A stretch of DNA of 64,000 nucleotides from a virus: positions 1 through 64,000 of IMG/VR virus record IMGVR_UViG_3300033144_002959; one strand, written 5' to 3'. Positions 51,640 through 60,980 of this stretch are shown here, one piece after another. Numbering within the stretch: position 1 is the first letter of the stretch; each line of letters begins with the position of its first letter. The notes beneath the pieces were generated by a model, which did not search any database, was not told the origin of the DNA, and was given only the letters and a program-made list of their open reading frames with translations. The translations under genes and the position numbers were made by a program.

Positions 51640-52658
51640 CAGTACGTCACGCTCGCTTGAATCGTCGGGTTCACCCCACCCGTGAGCAATGTCCGGTATT
51701 GAATTTCAGCAACACCATCTTCGTCAGTCGTACTCTGCGGAGCTGTAGGCCCCAACAAATCCCCGTTGCCAACCGTAATACTCCAATCAACCAACCGGTC
51801 TGGTACCCCAGTACCAGCGTCATCCAGTAAAGTAGTCTGAATCGTGCTCACCCGCCCTTGCGTAATGGGGGTCAAAGCAATCGGTGCCGACAACGAATCA
51901 ACTTCATTCTCATTCGACCAAATTCTCATTTCCTGATTGCCAGTGTTATCGTGCAACGAAATAAAAATATCGAACTTCGGTGAGTACAACACTGTCTCTG
52001 ATGCTATTCCCAGAGTCTTACGGGGAAGTATCTCGGTCCTTCTCTGCCAATCGTAAGTTGCAATCGTACTAACCGAGTCATCGGTAGACAGATATATCAA
52101 CCCATCCCGCCCCGGTATCATGCGATTCCAGATTCCAAGAGTGCCGAAGCCCGGATCAAATACGTACTCCGACACTAGATCGGCCTGTACTTCATCAAGA
52201 GCGCAAGACGCCATTTCTGCCTGTGAAAAAGTAGGCGCTGCCCACGTAAGCCATCGATCAGGCAACCTAAATAGACCCACGTACGACCAGTCATTCGCAA
52301 CCGTAAACGCCTGCGCCTCTATCCACGATCCAGTCCACGGCTCCAAAGGGTACTCAGGTGTAGTCAAACCAAAACAAGCAATCGCGTTTTGAGTAATGTA
52401 ATCGTAACCCATCTTGCCTAAGCCGGGAGTGTTCGCCTTCTTATTCCTTACGTAAAAAACACCGTCAAGATTGACCACAATCATCGACCCCGGCCCCGCC
52501 CGTGCACCATACCCAGAGACATTTGCAGCACCGATAATGCCATGATCATCCAGCCATATTGACGAAGCCTCTGTCAGCAACACGTCAAACCCAGCAGTAT
52601 CATCATCATTTGGGTCAGCTGTGCAAACGATTGGCCCTTGCAAAAGTTTAAGTACCAT
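51639..52658 (-). CDS. Tail protein with C-terminal Big-1 domain
   Basis: 339 residues from MVLKLLQG, overlapping the preceding gene. A beta-propeller-like N-terminal region resembles that of 49609-51639; the last 90 residues are an invasin-type Ig domain (DDAGTGVPDRLVDWSITVGNGDLL..TTDEDGVAEIQY). Likely a duplicated precursor of the longer adhesin. Confidence 0.6.
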   Translation of the reverse strand: MVLKLLQGPIVCTADPNDDDTAGFDVLLTEASSIWLDDHGIIGAANVSGYGARAGPGSMIVVNLDGVFYVRNKKANTPGLGKMGYDYITQNAIACFGLTTPEYPLEPWTGSWIEAQAFTVANDWSYVGLFRLPDRWLTWAAPTFSQAEMASCALDEVQADLVSEYVFDPGFGTLGIWNRMIPGRDGLIYLSTDDSVSTIATYDWQRRTEILPRKTLGIASETVLYSPKFDIFISLHDNTGNQEMRIWSNENEVDSLSAPIALTPITQGRVSTIQTTLLDDAGTGVPDRLVDWSITVGNGDLLGPTAPQSTTDEDGVAEIQYRTLLTGGVNPTIQASVTY

Positions 52659-53547
52659 ACGTGACCTCAATCGTCTTCACGCCTTCCGTACCGGGAAAAT
52701 ATGTGTTGTAGGCTCGACCAAGAGAATCCGTCTGATTGCTGGCAACATCTAACGAACCGTCACCAACTGTTATGGCCCAACCCAAAGACTTATTAGGTTC
52801 TCCCACAAATACCAAATGCGAAGACGCGCTCAACTGCACCCGAGCCGGTGTCGCTGTCACCTCCGTAGCCCCAGCAGGTAAAACCTTGGGTAGCTGCGCC
52901 GGGGCACCGTCAGTACCAACTGCAACAAAATCAACTTCAATATCGTTAGAAAACCCAGCCCCAAATCCAGTCCACCCAACAGCCGTATGCGTGCCGTCAG
53001 TAGCTTCAAGGTTCCACGTACCGGGATTCTGATCGCCATAGGCCCACATCCGCCCTTTAATCGAGGTACCTTCCACCCGCAGCTGTGCCCAGTACCACGT
53101 GTTGATTACCAGTGTCGGCCCAGTCCACGTATCAATAATGGTTTCAACCCCAGCACTCCATTCAGAAAGCTCCCACTCAGTCCCCAATTGTGCGTCTCGG
53201 AGTGCGTAGCCATTCTCACTGCCACCAGCACCGCTGGCACGAGCACCCATAATAAAATTGTCATCGACATCAGGGCCTTCAATGTACTGAAACAATACAA
53301 GCATGTCCGTGTCCGCAGACTGATGCACCTGCAAATCAAGCCTGTCCCACGCAAGCAGTAGCCCAATCCCAGTGGCCACTTTACCTTCAACATACAACAC
53401 ATTTGGCCCGATATTATTCGTCGTCGATGTATCGAAATAAGCAAGCTGTGGCGTACCGTGTACCGCCCAACGTGGCGTCCAATCTGGTATTGCCCCATTT
53501 ACTGACGCCAAAAGCGGGTCCGTCATTGTTTGTGCTAAATGTCCCAT
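52648..53547 (-). CDS. LamG-like tail protein, paralogue of 41823-42755
   Basis: 299 residues. IMGARASGAGGSENGYAL and WTGFGAGFSNDIEVDFVAVG match the other copy. The C-terminus ends in a short Big-1-like strand set (SLGRAYNTYFPGTEGVKTIEVTY). Start overlaps the tape measure stop (TAATG). Confidence 0.6.
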   Translation of the reverse strand: MGHLAQTMTDPLLASVNGAIPDWTPRWAVHGTPQLAYFDTSTTNNIGPNVLYVEGKVATGIGLLLAWDRLDLQVHQSADTDMLVLFQYIEGPDVDDNFIMGARASGAGGSENGYALRDAQLGTEWELSEWSAGVETIIDTWTGPTLVINTWYWAQLRVEGTSIKGRMWAYGDQNPGTWNLEATDGTHTAVGWTGFGAGFSNDIEVDFVAVGTDGAPAQLPKVLPAGATEVTATPARVQLSASSHLVFVGEPNKSLGWAITVGDGSLDVASNQTDSLGRAYNTYFPGTEGVKTIEVTYGT

Positions 53548-56500
53548 TATCTCGTCGCCAGTATCCTTCCAAATTCACGTTCCAGAACATCACGCATCAT
53601 GGAATTTAACGCATCGTCACTTACATTCAAGACAAGTTCTGTCGGTTGCTGTGTTGCTGCCCGCTGTTGACCCGATGCACTCGCACCCGCCCTAAGTTGA
53701 GCCTGCGTTGGTGAAGTACCAACTGAACCGCCATCCGCAAACCGTCGTTTCGGAGGTTTCGTAATTGATAGTCGCCTAGATACATCCACGGGTTCTGCAA
53801 TGCCACGGTTAATTGCCTCCATCATTTGTACGCCGTACTGCCTAACCGACGCAGCTTTCATCACATATTCACCATCAGAAAGCATTGCCGGAATCGAATC
53901 ACTGGTGCTAGTTCCCGGCCCACGTACACTGCCCCCCGGCCCGCCTCTAGCCAACTCGGGCACGCTGTCCTCCAGCTCGGGCACACTACCCACCGGCCCG
54001 CCTCTAGCTAAGTGAGGCACGCTGCCCCCCGGTTCATGTGCACTACCCTCCGGTCTATCGCCTACCAGCTTGGATACACCGTCTTCCGCCAGTCCTGCGG
54101 CTCCTGCGGCTCCTGCGGCTTTCACCGGTACACCGTCTTCCAACTTGGGTACGCTGCCCCCACGAGCACGAGTATGAGTATGAGTATGAGTATGGGTACT
54201 GCTTACCGGCCCGCCGCTCGCCAGCTCACGTATTCTGCTTACCAGCCCACCGCTCGCCAGCTGGGCCACATTGCGGCTCGGTCCACCGCTTGCCAACTTC
54301 AATACCCCACCATCAGCCGCCTTAATAAATCCCCCTGTCGAGGGGGACGATATAAGACCGCCCTCAGAACTGCCCAAGAAACTAAACAACGAATCGACCA
54401 ACCGCTTAGCCAACCGCTCTGCGATCAATCGCAGAATTGCTTTGCGTACACCCTGCACAAACTTTTCGAAGGCATCACTTAAACTACCGAAATTGTTCAA
54501 TAAATCTTCGAAAAAGTCAGCAAGATTTGCTTCCAATAAAGTCTTAACACCCTGTTGAAATTCGGTCAGTTCGACCGTAGTGTTATCAAGAGTTAATTGC
54601 AATTCCTCCAAAAATCTCAGTAGCGCCGGGTCACCGGGGTCCAGTAACAACAATGCTTCAACTGCCGGAATCAATTCATCCCTAAGTGCACTGGCAGTAA
54701 CGCGAGCAGCATCTGCAATTTTCTCCTGAGCCACAGCCTGCGAAATTGCACCGGCCTCAAGCCGTGCCGTCACCAAAGCAACCTGAGCGTCTTGATTAGC
54801 AATCAACCGCTCAAACGCTCTCTCGATCCCCTCGATACTGCCCTCGGCAATATCATCCGCGATTGCTTTGACCTGTGCTTCTGTTCGTATGCCAAGAGCC
54901 GTAAGCCGCCCAGTGATCGTTGTTTCTAACGTGTCAAACTCAAGCTCAAGTTGCTGTTTTCGAGCATCAGCCAAATTCAATGTTGCCTGCGAACTCGTTG
55001 CCGTCTCACTGCTAGACGCCGCATCTTGTGCAAGTTTCACTCGATCAATACCGGCTTCGATTACAGCGAGCTTTGCATCAGTAAGTTTACGGGCATTCTC
55101 AAGCTGCAACGCTGCAAGCTGTTTATCCGCCTCTAGTTGCCCGAGAACAATTCTTGATCGCGCATCCGCAAATTCCTGCTCATTGATTTCTCGCGCATCG
55201 AGCTGGCGTTGCAAGTCATCAGTAAGGGCTTCGTCCCCTGCCCGAATAGCATCAACATCCGCACGCGCCTGCGCCTCAGCCAACCTATTCTCAGCACCCG
55301 TTATCGATACCCTTGTTTTTGCCGCCGCTAATTTTTCTGCCGCAGACAGCTCAGCTGCTGCCGCCGACTCTTTATCCTTGGTTACCAAATCCTCAGCAAA
55401 TAATGCTTGCTGTGCAACCGTCAATTTCTGGGCAAGAACCTGAATAATTTCCTTTTCTGTTTCAAGTTCTTTTACTTTGTTCTCTATCAAAATATTTTGT
55501 ACACCGCCTATCACACTTCTCGCCGCAGACGCTGCCTTACTTATCACGCTCTCGTCGCCAAACACTGACTCTATCTGGAATCCAGTAACAGGCTCTTCTA
55601 GTTCTGCTCGCATATTCGCAATCGAACCAGTAAGCGCAACCACTTTTATTTCGGCCTCGTCCAGCTGTTCAAAATAAGATCGAATTCCTTCGATAGATAC
55701 ATCAACGTTTCCGATATTTATTTCAGATTTTTCTTTAAGTATGTCGAACTTATCTCCGACCTCTATGATCCGCGCTTCAAGCTCATCAACCTCGGCCTGC
55801 GCATCTTCAATATCAGACTCGGTCGTGAAAAGTTTCTGTAGAGGATTACCGACATCCTCCCTCAAAGTCAGCTGTTCTAATTTGTCTTTTGCCTCGTCCA
55901 GTTCTTTGTTTAATTGGTCAACGGCCCCCTCGGCAAGATCAAGAGCCTTAACTTTATCCAGCTCAGATAACGCTTCAAACGATTCGATAGAATCATCAAC
56001 CGCTTCCGTCACTTCATCCATATCCGAAGCGAACGCAACCGCTGTTGAACTCAGCAACAGCAAACCAGTTACGATAAATCCAACCGGCCCCAGCATCGCC
56101 CTAGACGCGACAGTGAACACCCGCACAGCGGTTGTGGCCCTAGCCAAATTGATTCTTGCTAATCTCAAGCCACGATTAAAACCTGTGAGTGCCAGCTTTA
56201 AGACAGTGAACCCTTTACCCGCAACCAAAATCGTCGTAAACAATGCGGTCAACGCCACACCAAGCGCCGTGAGTGCCAACGTAACCTGTGCAATAGTTTG
56301 CGCCACTTCCGAAGTGGCTAGTAATTGCTGAAACGCAACAGCAAGATTTCCGATACCCACCACCATTGGTTCCAATATCGGAATAACCGCCTGACCAAGC
56401 TCAGTGAATGCGTTACTTATTCGCGTAAGCGCCGTTTCAAGTTGCACACCAAACGACTGTTGAACGATATCAGCCGCTCTTGCTGCCGCACCAGCCGCCT

Positions 56501-57539
56501 CTTCCTGATCCTTCAACGCCTGCGTAAATCTCTCAGCGGGTCCACCGCCAGCAGTGGTCAATTGTAGGATCGCTTGTACACCCTCAATTGATCCCAGCAT
56601 CTTGATCATTTGGGCTTCGCTGCCCTTCGCTGCTTTCCTTATTTGATCAAATGTCTTTTGCAGACCCTGTTTAGCAATAGCCTCTGAGACGCTACCAAAC
56701 TCACCAAGAGCCTCGGTTACTTCCGGGGTATCTCGGGCAAGGCCCTGCAACGCTGCACGAATCTGAGTGGTTGCCACGGATGTCGGCGTACCTGAAAGAG
56801 TGATCGTTTGGATCGCCGCATTCAGCTCGGTGAAGTCAACGCTTAATGCGTTTGCCAACGGAGCAGCTTGGAATAGGAAATTAGACAACTCATCGATAGT
56901 TGTCGCGCCGCCTTTAACCGTCGTGAACAGAGAATCCGCAACCCGAGCTGCTTCCGTCCCTTCCAGATTAAACGCATTCAATACAGACGCCAAACCTTTG
57001 GTCACTGTCTCGACATCCGCAACGCCTGCACGGGCCAACGTAAGAGCTATGGCGAGACGTTCGTTTGCATCGGCACCAGCCTCCGCTCCGGTCGATATAG
57101 TTTGATACAGGGCAGCTGCGACACGCGCACGGTCAACTCCGAACTCGTTTGACAGAGCAACTACTGACTTGCGTAACTCTTCGTTCGCTCTCGCAGACGG
57201 TGCAACCAACGTTTCAATCTCAGCAATCTGGGTTTGGAATTCCCCAGCCGCTTTTGCCGCCGCCAGAAACGGGGCTGCGATTGCCGTACCGATAGCAGCA
57301 AGTGCAAGGCCCGAACTTCTCAGCTCATTGAATTCTATCGCCGCATCAGCGGCTTGGTCTTCGGTATTTTTAAGTTCTCGGTTGAGACCTTTGACGCCCT
57401 TTTCAGTTTCCCCAACATCAACGTCTTCCAGCTCTTCGCCTGCCTTAGCAGCAGCCGAAAAGTTTTTCTTGAGCTTAGTGATTCCAGCCTGCGTTAGATC
57501 ACGCAGTTTGATCAGAATGTTTAAGGTCGAGTCAGCCAT
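53547..57539 (-). CDS. Tail tape measure protein
   Basis: 1,330 residues; at about 0.15 nm per residue this predicts a tail near 200 nm. Coiled N-terminus, hydrophobic segments around 430-500 (LALTALGVALTALFTTILVAGKGF; AMLGPVGFIVTGLLLLSSTAVAF) and long coiled coils. The C-terminal part holds LASGGP/LARGGP repeats, an HTHTHT tract and the common tape measure motif IPAMLSDGEYVMKAAS. It sets tail length and is ejected into the host envelope. Confidence 0.92.
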   Translation of the reverse strand: MADSTLNILIKLRDLTQAGITKLKKNFSAAAKAGEELEDVDVGETEKGVKGLNRELKNTEDQAADAAIEFNELRSSGLALAAIGTAIAAPFLAAAKAAGEFQTQIAEIETLVAPSARANEELRKSVVALSNEFGVDRARVAAALYQTISTGAEAGADANERLAIALTLARAGVADVETVTKGLASVLNAFNLEGTEAARVADSLFTTVKGGATTIDELSNFLFQAAPLANALSVDFTELNAAIQTITLSGTPTSVATTQIRAALQGLARDTPEVTEALGEFGSVSEAIAKQGLQKTFDQIRKAAKGSEAQMIKMLGSIEGVQAILQLTTAGGGPAERFTQALKDQEEAAGAAARAADIVQQSFGVQLETALTRISNAFTELGQAVIPILEPMVVGIGNLAVAFQQLLATSEVAQTIAQVTLALTALGVALTALFTTILVAGKGFTVLKLALTGFNRGLRLARINLARATTAVRVFTVASRAMLGPVGFIVTGLLLLSSTAVAFASDMDEVTEAVDDSIESFEALSELDKVKALDLAEGAVDQLNKELDEAKDKLEQLTLREDVGNPLQKLFTTESDIEDAQAEVDELEARIIEVGDKFDILKEKSEINIGNVDVSIEGIRSYFEQLDEAEIKVVALTGSIANMRAELEEPVTGFQIESVFGDESVISKAASAARSVIGGVQNILIENKVKELETEKEIIQVLAQKLTVAQQALFAEDLVTKDKESAAAAELSAAEKLAAAKTRVSITGAENRLAEAQARADVDAIRAGDEALTDDLQRQLDAREINEQEFADARSRIVLGQLEADKQLAALQLENARKLTDAKLAVIEAGIDRVKLAQDAASSSETATSSQATLNLADARKQQLELEFDTLETTITGRLTALGIRTEAQVKAIADDIAEGSIEGIERAFERLIANQDAQVALVTARLEAGAISQAVAQEKIADAARVTASALRDELIPAVEALLLLDPGDPALLRFLEELQLTLDNTTVELTEFQQGVKTLLEANLADFFEDLLNNFGSLSDAFEKFVQGVRKAILRLIAERLAKRLVDSLFSFLGSSEGGLISSPSTGGFIKAADGGVLKLASGGPSRNVAQLASGGLVSRIRELASGGPVSSTHTHTHTHTRARGGSVPKLEDGVPVKAAGAAGAAGLAEDGVSKLVGDRPEGSAHEPGGSVPHLARGGPVGSVPELEDSVPELARGGPGGSVRGPGTSTSDSIPAMLSDGEYVMKAASVRQYGVQMMEAINRGIAEPVDVSRRLSITKPPKRRFADGGSVGTSPTQAQLRAGASASGQQRAATQQPTELVLNVSDDALNSMMRDVLEREFGRILATR
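54171..54194. repeat. Hexanucleotide microsatellite (AGTATG)4
   Basis: Four perfect AGTATG units within the tape measure gene, read on the minus strand as (His-Thr)4. It sits in a repetitive region of about 400 bases that also has a triplicated TCCTGCGGC block. Confidence 0.8.
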
Positions 57540-57750
57540 TCGTCAGTTCCTTAATGTAAGCCTTGAAGCCTTTCTTGTCAGCCCAAGCAGCGGCTCTGAC
57601 ATTTATGGCGAACGCAGCCCGCTCAGCATCTACACGTATTCTTGCCAACTCGACTAAACTGATTAACCTCCTGATCGGATATCGGAGCACTTTTTCATAA
57701 TCGTGACCATTGGCGATCAGGAATTCTGCTCCGGCTGCAAGTCCTTTAAT
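57532..57750 (-). CDS. Tail assembly chaperone extension, -1 frameshift
   Basis: A frame without its own good start overlaps the 3' end of the chaperone gene, running to TGA at 57532-57534. The joined product would read KGLAAGAEFLIANGHDYEKVL then a helical domain ending YIKELTNG. This is the gpG/gpGT arrangement of siphoviruses. The likely slip site is A TTA AAG at 57744-57750. Coding is plausible because the frame is clean and overlaps the tape measure start. Confidence 0.65.
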   Translation of the reverse strand: MKGLAAGAEFLIANGHDYEKVLRYPIRRLISLVELARIRVDAERAAFAINVRAAAWADKKGFKAYIKELTNG

Positions 57751-58160
57751 CCACCGATCAAGGGATTCTGCACCTCGGCCAGACCCGTGTCGTTCAGCTT
57801 CCCGATGCTTTTGAGGATGCTTCCGGCCAGTTTTCCCAACGTCTCAATGTCCAGTGAAGACAAGTCCCATACCTCCTGAATGGCACGGAGCTGCACGCCT
57901 ACCGGTAATTTTCTGACCTGTTCCTCAAGATCATGCTCGTCAGCAGCGTACGCTATAGCTGCCGCCACAAATTGCGGGAACTCTTTCAATAAAATTTCAA
58001 AATCCGCCCCCGCTTCCGCACCAAACATTGCCTTCAATGCGTCCGTGTGGTTTTCCAGTAGCAACACAACATCCTCTAGTGAAAGCCCGCGCACCTGAAA
58101 ATTCTGGTCCCCCGGACATTCAATCTCAACCTTTCGATCTACAAGGTCTCTTAAACTCAT
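57717..58160 (-). CDS. Tail assembly chaperone
   Basis: 147 residues between the tail-tube gene and the tape measure. GLSLEDVVLLLENHTDALKAMFG and LKEFPQFVAAAIAYAADEH are typical of lambda gpG-like chaperones. It coats the tape measure during tail assembly. A -1 shift near its end adds the next frame. Confidence 0.75.
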   Translation of the reverse strand: MSLRDLVDRKVEIECPGDQNFQVRGLSLEDVVLLLENHTDALKAMFGAEAGADFEILLKEFPQFVAAAIAYAADEHDLEEQVRKLPVGVQLRAIQEVWDLSSLDIETLGKLAGSILKSIGKLNDTGLAEVQNPLIGGLKDLQPEQNS

Positions 58161-58183
58161 TTCTCAACTCCCGTCTCTATTAA

Positions 58184-58220
58184 AACTAGGGGGACGTCCA
58201 ATTGATTGGACAATCCCCCC
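58184..58220 (-). terminator. Terminator built around the 16-bp palindrome
   Basis: Minus strand: GGGGGG, then GTCCAATCAATTGGAC, then TCCCCC followed by TAGTTTTAAT. The palindrome (58196-58211) is extended by a G/C stem. It lies between the tail-tube and chaperone genes, where it may cut transcript levels. Confidence 0.6.
58196..58211. repeat. 16-bp near-palindrome, TG centre
   Basis: Exact GTCCAATTGATTGGAC, 23 bases after the tail-tube stop and inside a larger stem-loop. Confidence 0.8.
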
Positions 58221-58234
58221 AATCAATCACCCGC

Positions 58235-59011
58235 TTACGTTATTGTCGGGGCTTGCGTGATCTGGAAAAACTTCGATCCAACTGCCCGCGTTGCATCCGA
58301 TAGCGCGTTACCCTCAACGGCCATCTGTGCAATCTCGTCATTGATCAAAGCCAGCTCGGCCAACGGTGTGATTTCCATCTTAAAGATATCAACCGTAACC
58401 GGGTTATCCAAGTCCGCCGTGTTCAACCCGTGGAACCGTGCCCAGCGAGTCGGATTCGCCGACACTGTCAAAGCGTCAACGGTCTCCTGAGCCACGTACG
58501 TGTAATCCGCCAACAGAGCCTGACCCTCGGTGATCGTACCCGTGCCTATGGGCCTGAACGCGCCTGCCGAAGCATCGAGTTCATAGTCGGTGTCGAGTAC
58601 ATACGTCACAATTGCGCCGACATTTGTCAGCACAAAAGCCGCAACCTGAATGAAATCAAGCGGCGTCCACAGATCGATATAACCAGTTACCGCTTCGTCA
58701 GTCACGGTGCCTGCTATCACGTCAGCAGACGTACCCTTCAGGGAAATGGCCAAGTTCTCGGACTCAATCGATTCCATCGTCATGTTGACTGCGACACTAA
58801 TCTCGGTGATCAGCGTCAAGTCAACGGCTCGCTGGCCTGACTGGGATTCTTTGTGCTCAAACTCTGATATTTCATTACCGATAGTCAACGCGCTAACGTT
58901 TCCCACAGCTCTGAAACCCGAATTCGGCTCACCGGTCGTACCGTCTTTTGTTGCCAGCAACAGCACACCCTGACCGGAGAGGTAATTACTGGATTTTTCA
59001 GCAGTAGTCAT
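58235..59011 (-). CDS. Major tail tube protein
   Basis: 258 residues. NYLSGQGVLLLATKDG at the start, FEHKESQSGQRAVDLTLITEISVAVNMTMES and a C-terminal beta set are typical of siphovirus tail tube proteins. Located immediately upstream of the chaperones. A short GGCC-ATGT-GGCC hairpin occurs in the leader before it. Confidence 0.75.
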   Translation of the reverse strand: MTTAEKSSNYLSGQGVLLLATKDGTTGEPNSGFRAVGNVSALTIGNEISEFEHKESQSGQRAVDLTLITEISVAVNMTMESIESENLAISLKGTSADVIAGTVTDEAVTGYIDLWTPLDFIQVAAFVLTNVGAIVTYVLDTDYELDASAGAFRPIGTGTITEGQALLADYTYVAQETVDALTVSANPTRWARFHGLNTADLDNPVTVDIFKMEITPLAELALINDEIAQMAVEGNALSDATRAVGSKFFQITQAPTIT

Positions 59012-59064
59012 TTGCTTCTCCTAAAAGTTTTGACTCCAAGTCAGGCCACATGGCCGACCGGGTG

Positions 59065-59328
59065 TTAATCATCGTCCACTTCGGACGACGTTTCTTCATC
59101 AGCCTCAACGGCTTCCTCTTCGGATTCAGTCTCTTCAACTGACCCCAACTCAACCGGCGTTTCTTCCGGGTTCTCTCTGTCAATGACGCCAACTTTCTTG
59201 GCGGCACCTCTTCGAATCAATTTATCAGCTCGCGATACCTGAGCGGCGAACCTGTCGCCCTTCGTGTAGTGCACGCCTCCCGCAGTCAAACTCTCAACCA
59301 CGCATTCCATTTCAACGTCTAACGACAT
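59065..59328 (-). CDS. Small head-tail protein with acidic tail
   Basis: 87 residues from MSLDVEMEC, after GGAGAATTAAA. A short beta domain (GGVHYTKGDRFAAQVSRADKLIRRG) and a very acidic tail (ESEEEAVEADEETSSEVDDD). It resembles the gene at 60981-61352 in layout. A neck or assembly role is inferred from position. Confidence 0.55.
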   Translation of the reverse strand: MSLDVEMECVVESLTAGGVHYTKGDRFAAQVSRADKLIRRGAAKKVGVIDRENPEETPVELGSVEETESEEEAVEADEETSSEVDDD

Positions 59329-59371
59329 TTTAATTCTCCGCTTTGGTCGGTATCTTACCGCCACCAGTTCG

Positions 59372-59860
59372 TCACGTCAGCAACACAGTGGTTTCCCACC
59401 GCTGCACGTACGCAATTACACCCTCACTAAGTTGAGCCGGGGTCTCCATCACAAAAACCCAGAATCTATTCGCCTGCACTACCGGAACCTGATTAGCCCC
59501 TGTCCCTGTTAATGGTTTCGTCAGCTTGATTGCGTCCCGAATCTGTTCCAAAAATTCGGTTGTGTTCATTTTCACACCAGTTGCCTTGCTGATTTTTTCA
59601 ACGCATTGCTGCCCGCCGATAATATAAATATCGATAGTCACAGTCGCAGCCAAGCCATGATGTCCTTGCTTACGCTCGCCTGCCCCGTGGCCCTTCATGT
59701 TGTTGTACACGACACCAATAGCAGGTACGCCGATCTTCGACTGCTCAGAAAGCAAATCATCGCCATCAAACATATAGATAATTTTATCTTTGATCGCAGT
59801 GATAGTCTGCATTTTCACAGTCAGATCAGTAATCAATTCGCTGATAATATCGTGAGCCAT
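59372..59860 (-). CDS. Tail terminator-like protein
   Basis: 162 residues from MAHDIISEL. Pattern IISELITDLTVKMQTITAIKDKIIYMFDGDD then a beta domain (ATVTIDIYIIGG; RWETTVLL) fits the tail-terminator/minor tail fold (lambda gpU-like). It caps the tail tube. Confidence 0.6.
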   Translation of the reverse strand: MAHDIISELITDLTVKMQTITAIKDKIIYMFDGDDLLSEQSKIGVPAIGVVYNNMKGHGAGERKQGHHGLAATVTIDIYIIGGQQCVEKISKATGVKMNTTEFLEQIRDAIKLTKPLTGTGANQVPVVQANRFWVFVMETPAQLSEGVIAYVQRWETTVLLT

Positions 59861-59861
59861 A

Positions 59862-60308
59862 TCAATTCTTTTTCGCAATGCGCTCCAGAATAGCTGCCGC
59901 AATAATCGAAGCAGTGTCAGCGTCGTCTCGGGTCACACCCATAAACGGCCTCTCGATTTCGCCGCCTTCACCAAAATGATGCTTAGCAGCATACGGAACA
60001 TCAGTCGCAATCTCACCAACAGTGTCTGTCTTGCGAGCAAATTGAATTGAGTGGAATAGGGCACCCGTGTCAAACAAAGTACCACCACCTTCGCCAGATT
60101 CTTTTCTTCGTAGGCCGAACGTTGATGGAATCCACGGCTTGCCTTCCGGGTCTTGCTCGTCAAGGAAGTGTTTGCGTATGCGATCAAGAGTCGAAGCGCC
60201 GACCGCATCCGTAATAGTCTGTTTAGTACGCTGAGAGTCAGTCATCAAATCGAGTTTTTTGAATAGATCAGTCAGACCAACAAACGTAATTTCTATATCA
60301 CGTGCCAT
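59862..60308 (-). CDS. Virion morphogenesis protein, Mu gpG-like
   Basis: 148 residues. SQRTKQTITDAVGASTLDRIRKHF, EGKPW and GTLFDTGALFHSIQF, then YAAKHHFGE..RPFMGVT, match the phage virion morphogenesis/tail completion family (PF05069). It joins head to tail. Confidence 0.8.
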   Translation of the reverse strand: MARDIEITFVGLTDLFKKLDLMTDSQRTKQTITDAVGASTLDRIRKHFLDEQDPEGKPWIPSTFGLRRKESGEGGGTLFDTGALFHSIQFARKTDTVGEIATDVPYAAKHHFGEGGEIERPFMGVTRDDADTASIIAAAILERIAKKN

Positions 60309-60973
60309 TAGCTCATCGGCTTCAGTGCAGACGGCAAATACCGGATGTATCGATTCACCAAACCTTCAATAGAAATACAACAACCGAGCGCATTTTTATC
60401 GGAGTCATCGCACGGCACACCATTATCGAAAATGGCTTTCGAAATAATCTGTGCAGCTTCCGTCAGCCAGTCTGGTGTGTTTTCGTAGATAGTGCCGAAC
60501 GAATCAGCTACCGCAGTGAACCCGGCATCATAGGTCACCGACAGAAAATACCTGTCGCCGGAAACTATCTGCAACGTGCCACTCAATACCTGATCAGTTC
60601 CGGTAATCAAGACCGTACCCTTGCTCTGATCGAGCACAACGAAATCATTATTGATAGCAGTAGCCGCAGCAAGATCACCGAGCTGTGTTGCATTTTTGAT
60701 TGATAGAGCCGCAGTTGCCGTGATGACAAACCCCTGACTCAAATAGAAGCGCGGGAATTCCCCGACGAAAGGGAACTCCCCGGTGTCCACGTAGTACGTG
60801 TCCGTGATTGCTAGATTTTGATCAAACTCCGTACGGATGATCGAAATAAGATGCAGCGTTGCCGCTTCAATAGACGCCTGAGCCTTTGCGGTTACTTCAT
60901 CCGCAAGGTTCTCAACATCCCCTAGACCTGCGCGAATCGCGAAGTCTTCAACTGATACCAACTTAGCGACCAT
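60308..60973 (-). CDS. Head-tail connector protein
   Basis: 221 residues. N-terminal helices (VSVEDFAIRAG..AQASIEAATLHLISII) fit gp6-like adaptors, followed by an extra beta domain that makes it longer than usual. C-terminal helix EAAQIISKAIFDNG. Located between capsid and tail genes. Confidence 0.6.
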   Translation of the reverse strand: MVAKLVSVEDFAIRAGLGDVENLADEVTAKAQASIEAATLHLISIIRTEFDQNLAITDTYYVDTGEFPFVGEFPRFYLSQGFVITATAALSIKNATQLGDLAAATAINNDFVVLDQSKGTVLITGTDQVLSGTLQIVSGDRYFLSVTYDAGFTAVADSFGTIYENTPDWLTEAAQIISKAIFDNGVPCDDSDKNALGCCISIEGLVNRYIRYLPSALKPMS

Positions 60974-60980
60974 GCTGCCC

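Noticed and set aside
54868-56331. Long plus-strand Ser/Ala-rich frames in the tape measure gene
   Set aside because: Typical antisense artefacts of a helical Ala/Leu/Glu-rich protein; no starts with ribosome sites.
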